Source of the DNA: Arsukibacterium sp.
GTDB taxonomy: Bacteria; Pseudomonadota; Gammaproteobacteria; Enterobacterales; Alteromonadaceae
Assembly (NCBI RefSeq): GCF_018402695.1
Contig: NZ_JAGYIM010000016.1
Coordinates: 1-64,000 of the forward strand
Length of the DNA stretch: 64,000 bases
Direction of reading: 5' to 3'
The notes below the pieces were generated by a model. That model was given only the letters and a program-made list of their open reading frames with translations, ran no database searches and was not told the DNA's origin. Of the stretch, positions 7,844 to 16,063 are shown piece after piece (the stretch's first letter is position 1; each line of letters begins with the position of its first letter). A program made the position numbers and the translations under genes.

Positions 7844-9259
7844 CTAATTATGCCCATTATGGGCTTGAGGTTTACGCACTTTAACTTCCAGCTCTTTCGA
7901 CGATGGTTGCTCAAGCGGCATTAGCTGTCCACCATGCTCGTTAGAGCGTTTAGGCTGAGCAATATCGCCGGTCCACTCACGGGCTACTGTCCCTTCGGGA
8001 TGTTTGAACCAACCCGGATCAGAATAATCATGTGGCGCCTGATCTTCCCGCACTTTAAGTACACTGAACATACCGCCCATTTCTACCGAGCCAAAAGGGC
8101 CGTCACCGGTCATCATCGGTAAAGTGTTGTCCGGCAACGGCATGGTCATTTCCGCCATGTCGGCCATGCCGCGTTCGCCCATTACCATATAGTCAGGCAC
8201 TAAAGTCTGGATTTTTTTGGTTATACCGCGATGGTCAACGCCTATCATGGTTGGTACATCGTGGCCCATCGCGTTCATCGTATGATGTGACTTATGACAG
8301 TGAAACGCCCAATCACCCACTTCATCAGCAATAAATTCAATTTGGCGCATTTGGCCAACCGCAATATCGGTGGTAACTTCCGGCCAACGGCTACCCGGTG
8401 GCGTTGGCCCGCCATCAGTACCAGTTACCGTAAACTCATGGCCATGTAGGTGAATAGGATGGTTAGTCATGGTCAGGTTACCCACGCGAATGCGCACTTT
8501 GTCGTTTTTACGCACCACCAATGGGTCAATACCCGGAAAGGCGCGGCTGTTAAAGGTCCACAGGTTAAAATCCAGCATAGTCATGATTTTTGGCGTATAG
8601 GCGCCGGGTTCTATATCGTAAGCATTGAGCAGAAACACAAAGTCACGGTCCACTTCTTCAATATGTGGATGCGCATCTTTTGGATGAGTTACCCAGAATC
8701 CCATCATACCCATAGCCATCTGTACCATTTCATCAGCATGAGGGTGATACATAAAGGTGCCGGGGCGCCGGGCAATAAACTCATAAACATAGGTTTTACC
8801 CACCGGAATAGCGGGTTGATTTAATCCCGCCACGCCGTCCATGCCATTCGGTAAACGCTGGCCATGCCAATGAATGGAGGTATGCTCAGGCAGCTTATTG
8901 GTGACAAAAATCCTCACTCTATCACCTTCAACCACTTCAATGGTCGGCCCTGGTGATTGACCGTTGTAACCCCATAAATGCGCTTTCATCCCAGGCGCAA
9001 TTTCCCTGACTACAGGTTCAGCCACCAGATGAAACTCTTTAACACCATTGTTCATCCGCCAGGGCAATGTCCAGCCATTAAGGGTTACAACAGGATTATA
9101 AGGCCGGCCAGACGTTGGTAATAAGGGCGCCATTGTATCGGCAGAGTGCTGGCTGACCACTTCGGGGATCCCTGCCAATGCAGCTCGGCTGACTGCAGCG
9201 ACACCCACACCTGCCGTAAGAGCACCGATACTTTTTAATAATTCACGACGTGAAAACAT
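7844..9259 (-). CDS. Multicopper oxidase, copper resistance type
   Basis: A 471-residue exported cuproenzyme that probably oxidises Cu(I) in the periplasm. The N-terminus (SRRELLKSIGALTAG) looks like a Tat signal, as expected for an enzyme folded in the cytoplasm. All copper-ligand motifs are present: HIHWHGQRLP, MYHPHADEMVQ, HPIHLHGHEF and AFHCHKSHHTMNAMGH, the last with the type 1 Cys. It is shorter than CopA of Pseudomonas (about 600 residues) and lacks the long Met-rich insert, though the C-terminal part has Met-rich pieces (MADMAEMTMPL). AGGAG precedes the ATG. It sits between a TolC-type lipoprotein and the CusF-like gene. Confidence 0.88.
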   Translation of the reverse strand: MFSRRELLKSIGALTAGVGVAAVSRAALAGIPEVVSQHSADTMAPLLPTSGRPYNPVVTLNGWTLPWRMNNGVKEFHLVAEPVVREIAPGMKAHLWGYNGQSPGPTIEVVEGDRVRIFVTNKLPEHTSIHWHGQRLPNGMDGVAGLNQPAIPVGKTYVYEFIARRPGTFMYHPHADEMVQMAMGMMGFWVTHPKDAHPHIEEVDRDFVFLLNAYDIEPGAYTPKIMTMLDFNLWTFNSRAFPGIDPLVVRKNDKVRIRVGNLTMTNHPIHLHGHEFTVTGTDGGPTPPGSRWPEVTTDIAVGQMRQIEFIADEVGDWAFHCHKSHHTMNAMGHDVPTMIGVDHRGITKKIQTLVPDYMVMGERGMADMAEMTMPLPDNTLPMMTGDGPFGSVEMGGMFSVLKVREDQAPHDYSDPGWFKHPEGTVAREWTGDIAQPKRSNEHGGQLMPLEQPSSKELEVKVRKPQAHNGHN

Positions 9260-9268
9260 AATGACTCC

Positions 9269-10693
9269 TTAATGATCGGCGCCTGCCGCATTGCTAACAG
9301 ATTGCAGTTCGGTACTCTCTTGCCTGGTGACAGAAACACCAATCATGGCCATATCTAATTGCGACTTTGCCAACCAATAATCCCGGGTTGCATTGACATA
9401 ACCAGTAACCGCGTTAATTTGATTGCGTGCATCAGCAATTAGCTCAAACACACTAATAAACATACCGTTATAACGCAGCTGATTTTCCTCTGCGATTTGC
9501 TGCTGAATGGGCAACATGGCATTTTTGTAATGCAGTGCCAACTCATGGAAGGAGGCGTAGTTGTGATAACTTGTTGTTAATTCTGAACGTGCCGACACGC
9601 CAGTAGCAAAAGCTTCGTTAAAGGCTTGTTTATATTGATATTCTGCTTTTTTTACCCGATAGGTTCCCCAGTCGAACAGAGGCAACTCCAGCACGGCTTT
9701 ATAGCTTCTTTCAGAGCTATCCTGCAAATTGCCACCTACCTCTAATTCAAACGCGTTAATAAACCGGGTTGCTTTGGTCAGGCCGGCGTTTTGCGCAACA
9801 AGTTCCAGCTTTAATTTTGCAAGTCTGATATCCAACCGTTGGTCTAATCCTCCCTGGATTACACTGCGCCATTCGGTCAACTCTGCTGGAATTTCAGGTA
9901 AACGGTCGGGTAGGATCAAACGCTCTGACTCCTGCCACAACCCTAACTGTTGTTGTAGCGTTGCCTGGCTGTTGTAAGCTAACTGTCGTGCTTTGACTAA
10001 ATTCAACGTCGCTTCAGTCAGTAAACCTTGTTCACGCAAGTAATCTAATTTACTGAAATTGCCAGCTTGCAGCATCCGTTTTGCCAGTTCAGCCCCGGCT
10101 TCCGTAGTGGTATACACCTGCTCGATATAACGCAGTACCTCTTGTGCGGCCACGGCATTCCAATAGGCGTGGCGGGTATCTGCAATGATACCGGCAATAC
10201 GCTGCGCGCTTACTAAGCGTGCCTGCTTAAATCGGTTCGTTTCTAATTGGCGCACTTTAGGTAGCGTTAGCAGCGACAGGATATTAAAACCAAACTCTAA
10301 TTCGGTTGAATAATTGCCATCAGACACATTGCGGGTAAGCATAATGGCTGGGTTGGGTAGTTGTGACGCCTGTTGCAGTTCTGAAGCCGATACCCCCAAC
10401 GCAAATAATTCCGCCTGCAACGATTTATTATTAAGTACGGCGATTTCCACCGCGGTATCTAATGTTAAAGGGTGAAGTAGTAACCCTTGTACCTGCTGTT
10501 GTATTTGTTGCTGTTGCTCGTCATTTTCAATCCGTCGCAACGGCGTTGGGTTAATAGCAGCGATTTCAGCCTGCACCGTATTTATCGGGTCGCCTGGATT
10601 AACGGCACACGCTGTTAAACTGGCTAATATGGCTGTAACAACAGCCAGCTTCACCAAGGATGTATTAGCGAGCTTTCTTGAAGGCATTGACAT
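9269..10693 (-). CDS. TolC-family outer-membrane lipoprotein
   Basis: A 474-residue outer-membrane efflux protein. The signal sequence ends in a lipobox (LASLTAC), so the mature protein should be lipid-anchored like CusC. Two TolC repeats follow, each with long helices and a beta-strand signature (LDTAVEIAVLNNKSLQAELF and the matching second repeat around LELPLFDWGTYRVKKAEYQY). No RND or MFP partner lies in this operon, so it may serve another pump or act with the oxidase. It starts 2 bases after the stop of the small exported gene and is followed by the oxidase gene after 9 bases. Confidence 0.87.
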   Translation of the reverse strand: MSMPSRKLANTSLVKLAVVTAILASLTACAVNPGDPINTVQAEIAAINPTPLRRIENDEQQQQIQQQVQGLLLHPLTLDTAVEIAVLNNKSLQAELFALGVSASELQQASQLPNPAIMLTRNVSDGNYSTELEFGFNILSLLTLPKVRQLETNRFKQARLVSAQRIAGIIADTRHAYWNAVAAQEVLRYIEQVYTTTEAGAELAKRMLQAGNFSKLDYLREQGLLTEATLNLVKARQLAYNSQATLQQQLGLWQESERLILPDRLPEIPAELTEWRSVIQGGLDQRLDIRLAKLKLELVAQNAGLTKATRFINAFELEVGGNLQDSSERSYKAVLELPLFDWGTYRVKKAEYQYKQAFNEAFATGVSARSELTTSYHNYASFHELALHYKNAMLPIQQQIAEENQLRYNGMFISVFELIADARNQINAVTGYVNATRDYWLAKSQLDMAMIGVSVTRQESTELQSVSNAAGADH

Positions 10694-10695
10694 AA

Positions 10696-11019
10696 TCAGT
10701 GGCCCTCGTGACTGTTAGTTGTTGGCTCAGGCTGTTTAGGTTGCTTATGATGCTCGTGGTCCATCGCCCCCTCAGAGGCATAAAACATCCAGCCACCAAT
10801 TTCGTGGACACGTTGATTAACTTCTGCCCAGTTACTGACAGCCGGGACCTTCATTTGCTGCGGTGCAACAGGCATATAAAGCGGCGCTGTTTGCACGTCA
10901 TCATTTTGCAGTGGTGCCGGTATTGTTGGCTCATTTGCTATCACACTATTCGTAGCAAAAATGCTGAATAGCCAAAGCCCAGCGACCGCCAACCCTTGCG
11001 TGGCAATGCTCTTACACAT
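10696..11019 (-). CDS. Small exported protein of the copper operon, unrecognised
   Basis: A 107-residue protein with a clear signal peptide (cut near NSVIANE), no membrane segment after it, and a His-rich tail (MDHEHHKQPKQPEP, SHEGH) that could bind metal. The middle (NWAEVNQRVHEIGGWMFYAS) resembles short proteins found next to TolC-type genes in copper clusters, but I cannot name a family with certainty. GAGGAT lies 8 bases before the ATG. It appears to be the first gene of the operon running down to copD. Confidence 0.6.
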   Translation of the reverse strand: MCKSIATQGLAVAGLWLFSIFATNSVIANEPTIPAPLQNDDVQTAPLYMPVAPQQMKVPAVSNWAEVNQRVHEIGGWMFYASEGAMDHEHHKQPKQPEPTTNSHEGH

Positions 11020-11127
11020 ATCAATATCCTCAATAAATTTAACTACATGATGTATAGGTGAAAAATGTCAGCGAACCAACATGGTTGCCAAGCATTACAT
11101 CGGTAATTCTAGGTCGAACTAAGAGGG

Positions 11128-11577
11128 TTATGCGGTCTTTGGTGGGCGTTCTTGTGGTAAAACAATACCGGTAGTGTGGAAGTAGGCATTTTGCAGTACT
11201 TTGTCATGACAAGCTGTTTCAGCTGCTGCAGATACCAGTGGTAAAGGCACACAATGAATTGAGCAGCAATGGTCACAGGCTTCGCAAGGCTCTGCACTGG
11301 CTAAATAAGTATTACCCAATGTGTTATCTACAAGCATGTTTGGTGATGTTTCGGCACCATCTGATGAAGAGTGATGATGATTGGCGTATGACTTCTGATC
11401 AGTCATTGCATCTAATGTTATTGAGCTTTGGTGGTGTTGTTGGCTTTGGCAATGGACCATAGCATACAGGCCAGTTCCCTTAAAGAGAAACAGCAAGCAA
11501 AGTACTATGATAAATAAATTACCTGAGCGCATGCGTGATCCATAATTGTGTTGAGTATATGATAAGTCAGTTTGCAT
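11128..11577 (-). CDS. Cys/His-rich exported protein, likely metal-responsive
   Basis: A 149-residue protein with one hydrophobic N-terminal segment (NLFIIVLCLLFLFKGTGLYA) followed by many His and Cys (QSQQHHQ, NHHHSSS, CEACDHCCSIHC). The CxxCxxCCxxxC cluster plus His tracts suggests metal binding; proteins of this kind (CopL- or DUF2946-like) sit at the head of copper operons. I do not assign a family firmly. The start could be the ATG at 11577 or the one at 11532; neither has a strong ribosome site. A 72-bp repeat lies 14 bases upstream of the first. Confidence 0.5.
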   Translation of the reverse strand: MQTDLSYTQHNYGSRMRSGNLFIIVLCLLFLFKGTGLYAMVHCQSQQHHQSSITLDAMTDQKSYANHHHSSSDGAETSPNMLVDNTLGNTYLASAEPCEACDHCCSIHCVPLPLVSAAAETACHDKVLQNAYFHTTGIVLPQERPPKTA

Positions 11578-11590
11578 GAAAGTTCAAACG

Positions 11591-11662
11591 GCCACGGAAA
11601 GTACTCGGATAATCTTCTTATATATGACCTGGTGGTAATAATATCCAAAAAGCAATCGACCG
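11591..11662. repeat. 72-bp direct repeat, copy 1
   Basis: The block starting GCCACGGAAAGTACTCGGAT and ending AGCAATCGACCG recurs in the same orientation at 21698-21769 with only 3 differences in 72 bases, while the DNA on either side is unrelated. The copies bracket the RND metal-efflux module. It does not match an IS end that I know. Confidence 0.85.
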
Positions 11663-11724
11663 AAATACAAACAGGCTTTAATAACGCAACCTTCTACTTC
11701 AAGCGTCAATTAAAAATGGGTTTA

Positions 11725-12030
11725 TTACCATAGAATCACTGTAATACATGTAACATCGGCTAAAGCTGGCCAGAAGCTTAGTCAATGAAGTCGCCAAGGA
11801 AACAATAAAAACATCGGTAAGGTTGGCGCCATATACCAGAAAATATACCAAGCGTGATTGGCAATTTTTTCCAGCGGTTACTTTTCGGTATACTGTCAGA
11901 TCATCGCAATAATCGTGACCAGCGGTAGCGCGACAATAAATGCTCCGAGAATGTCACTGCGTTTTGCTAACTCTAAGGCCGCAACCTCTATAGCCGCCGT
12001 TACCAGATACTTAATAATTAACCAGCTCAT
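11725..12030 (-). pseudogene. DUF3147-family membrane protein, killed by three stop codons
   Basis: Translation from the ATG at 12030 gives a protein that looks like DUF3147 membrane proteins: MSWLIIKYLVTAAIEV, then LAKRSDILGAFIVALPLVT, then, in the same frame, EKIANHAWYIFWYMAPTLP and MFLLFPW. The frame is kept throughout but has in-frame stops at codons 45 (TGA), 51 (TAA) and 73 (TGA) before the final TAA. With no frameshift and full length kept, this is a fairly recent pseudogene. DUF3147 proteins are small inner-membrane proteins of unknown function, common near metal-resistance genes. The opposite strand carries only a chance frame. Confidence 0.72.
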
Positions 12031-12047
12031 ATTCACCCCTCAAAATA

Positions 12048-12072
12048 AAAAACCGATTGCCTGTCGGTTTTT
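12048..12072. terminator. Hairpin with A and T flanks upstream of the repressor gene
   Basis: Arms AAAAACCGA (12048-12056) and TCGGTTTTT (12064-12072) can form a terminator-like hairpin in either direction. It lies between the dead DUF3147 gene and the blaI-type gene. A near copy lies within the start of the TolC-type gene at 13539-13561. Confidence 0.45.
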
Positions 12073-12114
12073 GTTGTGCCATGATTATGCCCACTGTGCT
12101 AAGAGAAATATGTC

Positions 12115-12495
12115 ATGCAGTTAGGTGAACTAGAAAAACAGGTTTTGCACTATTTGTGGAATGCTGCTGAATCTGATGCCAAGCAGGTACATGCCGTGCT
12201 TGGACAGTCGCGCGGAAACTCACTCAATACCATTCAAAGCACACTCGATCGGTTATTTAAAAAAGGATTACTGGGTCGCACCAAGCAAGGCCATGCTTAT
12301 TATTATAGCGCCAAAGTAGACCGTGAGGCCTTGATAGCTAAACTTATCACCAACGTAACCAGCGACTTTGTTGCCGATGGCGAACATAGCCTGATTGCTG
12401 CTTTTAGTTCAGCCTCTGCCAACCTGAATGATGCTCAGCTGGATCAGTTACAGACATTGATAGAAGCCCAGCGTAAGCTGCGCAGAGGGGGCTAA
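12115..12495 (+). CDS. BlaI/MecI/CopY-family transcriptional repressor
   Basis: A 126-residue DNA-binding protein with the family winged helix: LGELEKQVLHYLWN, the recognition region NSLNTIQSTLDRLFKKGLLG and the wing KQGHAYYYSAKV. Members dimerise through the C-terminal helices and repress operons until the repressor is cleaved or binds metal. There is no CxC metal motif of the CopY kind at the C-terminus, so cleavage by the M56 peptidase encoded 5 bases downstream is the more likely switch. As the first gene of the RND operon it probably represses the whole unit. Confidence 0.88.
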   Translation: MQLGELEKQVLHYLWNAAESDAKQVHAVLGQSRGNSLNTIQSTLDRLFKKGLLGRTKQGHAYYYSAKVDREALIAKLITNVTSDFVADGEHSLIAAFSSASANLNDAQLDQLQTLIEAQRKLRRGG

Positions 12496-12500
12496 GCATT

Positions 12501-13493
12501 ATGCTGGTTGGGGATCTGGCGATAGCACTGAATTTGCTCAGTATTGCCGTGTTGGCTTTTGCTATCAGCGTTGTCCTGCTCTGTATCAGTTTCCGTGCCA
12601 TATTAAACCGCTTAGCGCATTTTACTTTCGGTCTGCGTAAAGCCATCTTATGGGCATGGGTAAGTGCTCCCTGGTGGATTGCCGCCGGTTGTGTCGCTGT
12701 GCTGTGGCCAAGCCTGTCAGATATTTTTGCCGCAACCTGGCTAAGTGGATTGGCGCACTGGCATCATGTCGATCTGTTTAGTTTTACCAGTTGGCACGCT
12801 ATTACCTTGTTTTCAGCGGCTGCCTATGCAACGTGGTCAATAGCGCGCAACGTGTTTTATCGTCGCAAACAAGCCAGCGCGATGACAGCGTTGCTAAGCT
12901 TGTCTGATATTAAGCCAGAGACAACGACTGAGCAGAGTCGATACTATTCGTTAGCGTTGTCTATTCCTACGGCCTTTACCGCTGGTCTTATTCGCCCCAG
13001 AATTTATGTCACCACAGCACTGCAGCAGCAGGTTAACCCGCAGCAACTTGATATTATCGTCAGGCATGAAATGGCGCATGTTGCGGCCAGAGATCCATTG
13101 TTTAAGACCGTCTTCGCCGCTCTTGCCTGTTTTTACCCTGCAGGAATAGCCCGTGGTCTGATCACGCAATTTACCTTGCTGACTGAGCAGATAGCCGACC
13201 ATGCGGCCACAGATGCTTATGATAATCTTGATGTTGCCCAAACGCTTATTGATGTCGCCCGTTTACAGCGCAATCTGAATTTCGGCAATAAAAGCCCGCA
13301 TTGCGATGGCGTAGCCAGTTACTTTGGTAATGACCAAACCAGTGTGCGGGTACAGTGTCTGATTAACCCTGCATTATCGACATCGCGGTCGGCAATCGTT
13401 TTGGCCCTGCTGCTGTTTAGCTGTTCGCCGCTGCTGGTGGCGTCAACGGTGGATAGCCTGCATCACTTTATTGAAACCTTTATTACCCATTAA
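12501..13493 (+). CDS. M56-family membrane metallopeptidase (BlaR1-like, no sensor domain)
   Basis: A 330-residue membrane protease with about four hydrophobic segments and the zinc motif HEMAH (H189, E190, H193) inside IIVRHEMAHVAARDPL. BlaR1 and MecR1 use this domain to trigger loss of the BlaI repressor. Here the extracytoplasmic penicillin-binding domain is absent and the protein ends after one last hydrophobic segment (AIVLALLLFSCSPLLVAS). Pairing with a BlaI-type repressor ahead of a metal pump suggests that it senses metal or envelope stress. GGGGG lies a suitable distance before the ATG. Confidence 0.85.
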   Translation: MLVGDLAIALNLLSIAVLAFAISVVLLCISFRAILNRLAHFTFGLRKAILWAWVSAPWWIAAGCVAVLWPSLSDIFAATWLSGLAHWHHVDLFSFTSWHAITLFSAAAYATWSIARNVFYRRKQASAMTALLSLSDIKPETTTEQSRYYSLALSIPTAFTAGLIRPRIYVTTALQQQVNPQQLDIIVRHEMAHVAARDPLFKTVFAALACFYPAGIARGLITQFTLLTEQIADHAATDAYDNLDVAQTLIDVARLQRNLNFGNKSPHCDGVASYFGNDQTSVRVQCLINPALSTSRSAIVLALLLFSCSPLLVASTVDSLHHFIETFITH

Positions 13494-13506
13494 ATAAGGA
13501 CCGGGA

Positions 13507-14793
13507 ATGACAGTTATGCTGTTTAAACGCAAAATCAAAAAACCGATTGGCTATCGGTTTTGTGCGGTGCTAATAGGGATAAGTTTATCTCTTTCAGCCA
13601 CTGCGCAAGAGCCCGAGGCAAGACCACAGGCCATCAGCCTGGCTAATGCAATAACCCTGACCCTGGAAAAACACCCTGATTTGCAGGCGCTGGTATCACA
13701 ACAGCGTGTTTTGCAGGGCCGAATTGAGCAAGCGGGGGTTGGCGAGCGGCCACAGATCGACTTTATGGTTGAAGATGCGCTGGGGACAGGTGAGCACAGC
13801 GGCCTCAACAGAATGCAGTCTACCCTGACATTCTCCTGGCTACTACAGCAAGCGCAAATAGACAGCCGGGTTAGTGCGGTAAAAAGTGAAGCCGATACGC
13901 TGGTGTTGCAAAAGCACATTACCGCGCTTGATTTATCGGCGGTAGTAGCGAAACGCTTTATCGATATTCTGGTGAAACAACAGCGTCTTAAGCTCAACCA
14001 GTTAGCACTGCAGCAGGCAAAGGACGTGGTGGCAGCCATTTCAAAACGGGCTCAGGCCGGTAAAAGCTCAGGTGTTGAAATACAGCTGGCAAAAGCAGAG
14101 CTGATCCGCCGTGAACTGGCGGTAGAGGATGTCGAGCATGAACTCAACGCCAGCCAGTACCAGTTAGCTTCGCTTTGGGGAGCGCCGGGCACTCAGTATC
14201 AGCTAAACGGCAATTTACTGAACATACCGGCAGTACCACCGGTTGAAGAGCAACTGGCACGGTTGAAACAAAACCCACGGCTGCAACAATTCGGCAGTGC
14301 TCAGCGCATTGCGCAGTCGCAGATGGAGCTGGCAAGAATTGACGCTAAACCGCAATGGCAGTTTACTGCCGGGGTGCGTCGCTATGAAGCCAGTGATGAC
14401 TTTGGTGTAGTTGCCGGTGTGTCGATCCCGTGGGGCGACAGCAACCGTAATGCCGGCACGCTGGCAGCGTTGCAAGCCCGGCAGGATGTGTTGGCAAGCG
14501 AACAAACTGCCCTGATGCAAACCCTGGATGCTCAGCTATATGTTTTGCTGCAAGAAATGGCGCATTCACAGCATGTGATTAATACGGTACAAACGGCGAT
14601 TGTGCCCACCTTAGAGCAGGCGCTAACAGAGGCAAGTAATGCCTTTGAGCAAGGGCAACTCAGTTACAACCAATACAGCGGGGTGCGCCGGGAATTGCTC
14701 AGTGCCCAGTCCCGACTGCTGGAAGCGTTTGAGAGTCTGCATTTGCAGCACATCGAAATTCAGCGCCTGACCGGTACTTCTATTTCTCAGTGA
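13507..14793 (+). CDS. TolC-family outer-membrane protein of the metal RND pump (CzcC type)
   Basis: A 428-residue outer-membrane channel. It has a signal peptide (cut near SLSATAQE), then two helical TolC repeats (ISLANAITLTLEKHPDLQAL and the later LEQALTEASNAFEQGQLSYN). There is no lipobox. Together with the next two genes it forms a tripartite cation exporter. AAGGA lies 6 bases before the ATG. A hairpin with perfect 9-bp arms (13539-13547 and 13553-13561) lies within codons 11-19 and might affect translation. Its stop overlaps the head of the longest possible frame of the adaptor gene. Confidence 0.86.
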   Translation: MTVMLFKRKIKKPIGYRFCAVLIGISLSLSATAQEPEARPQAISLANAITLTLEKHPDLQALVSQQRVLQGRIEQAGVGERPQIDFMVEDALGTGEHSGLNRMQSTLTFSWLLQQAQIDSRVSAVKSEADTLVLQKHITALDLSAVVAKRFIDILVKQQRLKLNQLALQQAKDVVAAISKRAQAGKSSGVEIQLAKAELIRRELAVEDVEHELNASQYQLASLWGAPGTQYQLNGNLLNIPAVPPVEEQLARLKQNPRLQQFGSAQRIAQSQMELARIDAKPQWQFTAGVRRYEASDDFGVVAGVSIPWGDSNRNAGTLAALQARQDVLASEQTALMQTLDAQLYVLLQEMAHSQHVINTVQTAIVPTLEQALTEASNAFEQGQLSYNQYSGVRRELLSAQSRLLEAFESLHLQHIEIQRLTGTSISQ

Positions 14794-14801
14794 GACAAAC
14801 T

Positions 14802-16052
14802 ATGAAAAATAACAGCACGTTTTCGTCAATCAGTCTGGCGCTATTACTGAATATTGGTATGGCCACCAGCGCTTTTTTACCTACAACAATAATGGCGGCA
14901 TCGGCACCTGCTGCAGAGCAAGCCGAACCAGAAAAGGGCCCACACGGGGGGCGGATGCTACGCGACGGTGAATTTGCGTTGGAGCTGGCAATTTTTGAAA
15001 CCGGTGTACCGCCTGAATTTAGGGTGTGGGTTACTGCTGGCGGTAAAGCAGTCGATCCGGCAACAGTAGATTTGAATATCAAGTTAACTCGCCTAGGCGA
15101 TGGGGTGGACGATATCAACTTTGTTGCACAGGGGGATTTACTGCGCGGCGATATGCAAATATTCGAGCCGCATTCTTTTGTGGTGACGATCACAGCTCAA
15201 CATCAGGGCAAGTCATACCGTTGGCAGTATGACAATTTTGAAGGCCGAACCACTATCGAACAGGCCGTGGCTGAGGCGATGGACATTCAAACCGACATAG
15301 CAGGCCCGGCCACCTTGCACCAGACGATCCCTGCCTATGGCACGTTGGCACTGCCAACCGGTGCAGGGCGCACTATTGCAGCCCGGTTTGATGGTGAAAT
15401 CACTAAGTTGCATGTCGCGCTTGGTGACACAGTGAAAACAGGCCAAACCTTACTAACTATCGAAAGCAACGAGAGTTTGCAGCCCTATCAGGTGAAAGCG
15501 CCCTTAGCAGGTGTTGTCACGCAACAGTTTGCCGGTAACGGAGAGCAAACCGCCGGTCGTGCTTTACTGACGATTTCCGACCTCAGCCACTATGTGGCAA
15601 AACTGGCGGTATACCCTAAAGATTACCAAAAAGTCCGGCTCGGCTCCCCGGTTAGCTTAAAAGTAGAAGGCTCAGACAATACATACCGTGGCAGTATTGC
15701 CTTTGTAGAGCCACAGGTACGCGATGACCAGGCCCGTATTGTCTGGGTAATGCTGCCAAATAGCCAAAATGAATTTACTGCCGGCAGTTTTGTCACTGCC
15801 CGGATTGAAGTGGCCACAATAGATGTGCCGCTGGCGGTTAAACGTACCGGCTTGCAAGCGTTTCGGGATTTTACCGTAGTGTATGCCAAAGTCGGCGAGC
15901 AATACGAAGTTCGCATGCTGGAGCTCGGACGCCATGACGGCGAATGGATTGAAGTGCTCGGTGGCCTGAAGCCGGGTACGGAGTACGTTAGCCAGAACAG
16001 CTTTATCTTAAAAGCCGACATTGAAAAGTCTGGCGCCTCTCACGACCACTAG
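14802..16052 (+). CDS. RND periplasmic adaptor, CzcB type
   Basis: The membrane-fusion protein that links the inner-membrane pump to the outer-membrane channel. It has an export signal (to about TIMAASAP), then the CzcB-type N-terminal domain with GPHGGRMLRDGEFALEL, a lipoyl/barrel-sandwich domain (TIAARFDGEITKLHVALGDT and later GVVTQQFAGNGEQTAGRALL), a beta-barrel and a membrane-proximal domain. The ATG at 14802 is preferred; a GTG at 14790, which overlaps the upstream stop, would add four residues. The extended His/Gly N-terminal domain points to the Zn/Co/Cd group of heavy-metal adaptors, but the metal is not certain. Confidence 0.88.
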   Translation: MKNNSTFSSISLALLLNIGMATSAFLPTTIMAASAPAAEQAEPEKGPHGGRMLRDGEFALELAIFETGVPPEFRVWVTAGGKAVDPATVDLNIKLTRLGDGVDDINFVAQGDLLRGDMQIFEPHSFVVTITAQHQGKSYRWQYDNFEGRTTIEQAVAEAMDIQTDIAGPATLHQTIPAYGTLALPTGAGRTIAARFDGEITKLHVALGDTVKTGQTLLTIESNESLQPYQVKAPLAGVVTQQFAGNGEQTAGRALLTISDLSHYVAKLAVYPKDYQKVRLGSPVSLKVEGSDNTYRGSIAFVEPQVRDDQARIVWVMLPNSQNEFTAGSFVTARIEVATIDVPLAVKRTGLQAFRDFTVVYAKVGEQYEVRMLELGRHDGEWIEVLGGLKPGTEYVSQNSFILKADIEKSGASHDH

Positions 16053-16063
16053 GAGCGTAAATA

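Noticed and set aside
11858-12124. Plus-strand open frame of 88 codons between the copper and RND operons
   Set aside because: It is the reverse strand of the decayed DUF3147 gene, has no ribosome site, and runs into the start of the repressor gene in another frame.
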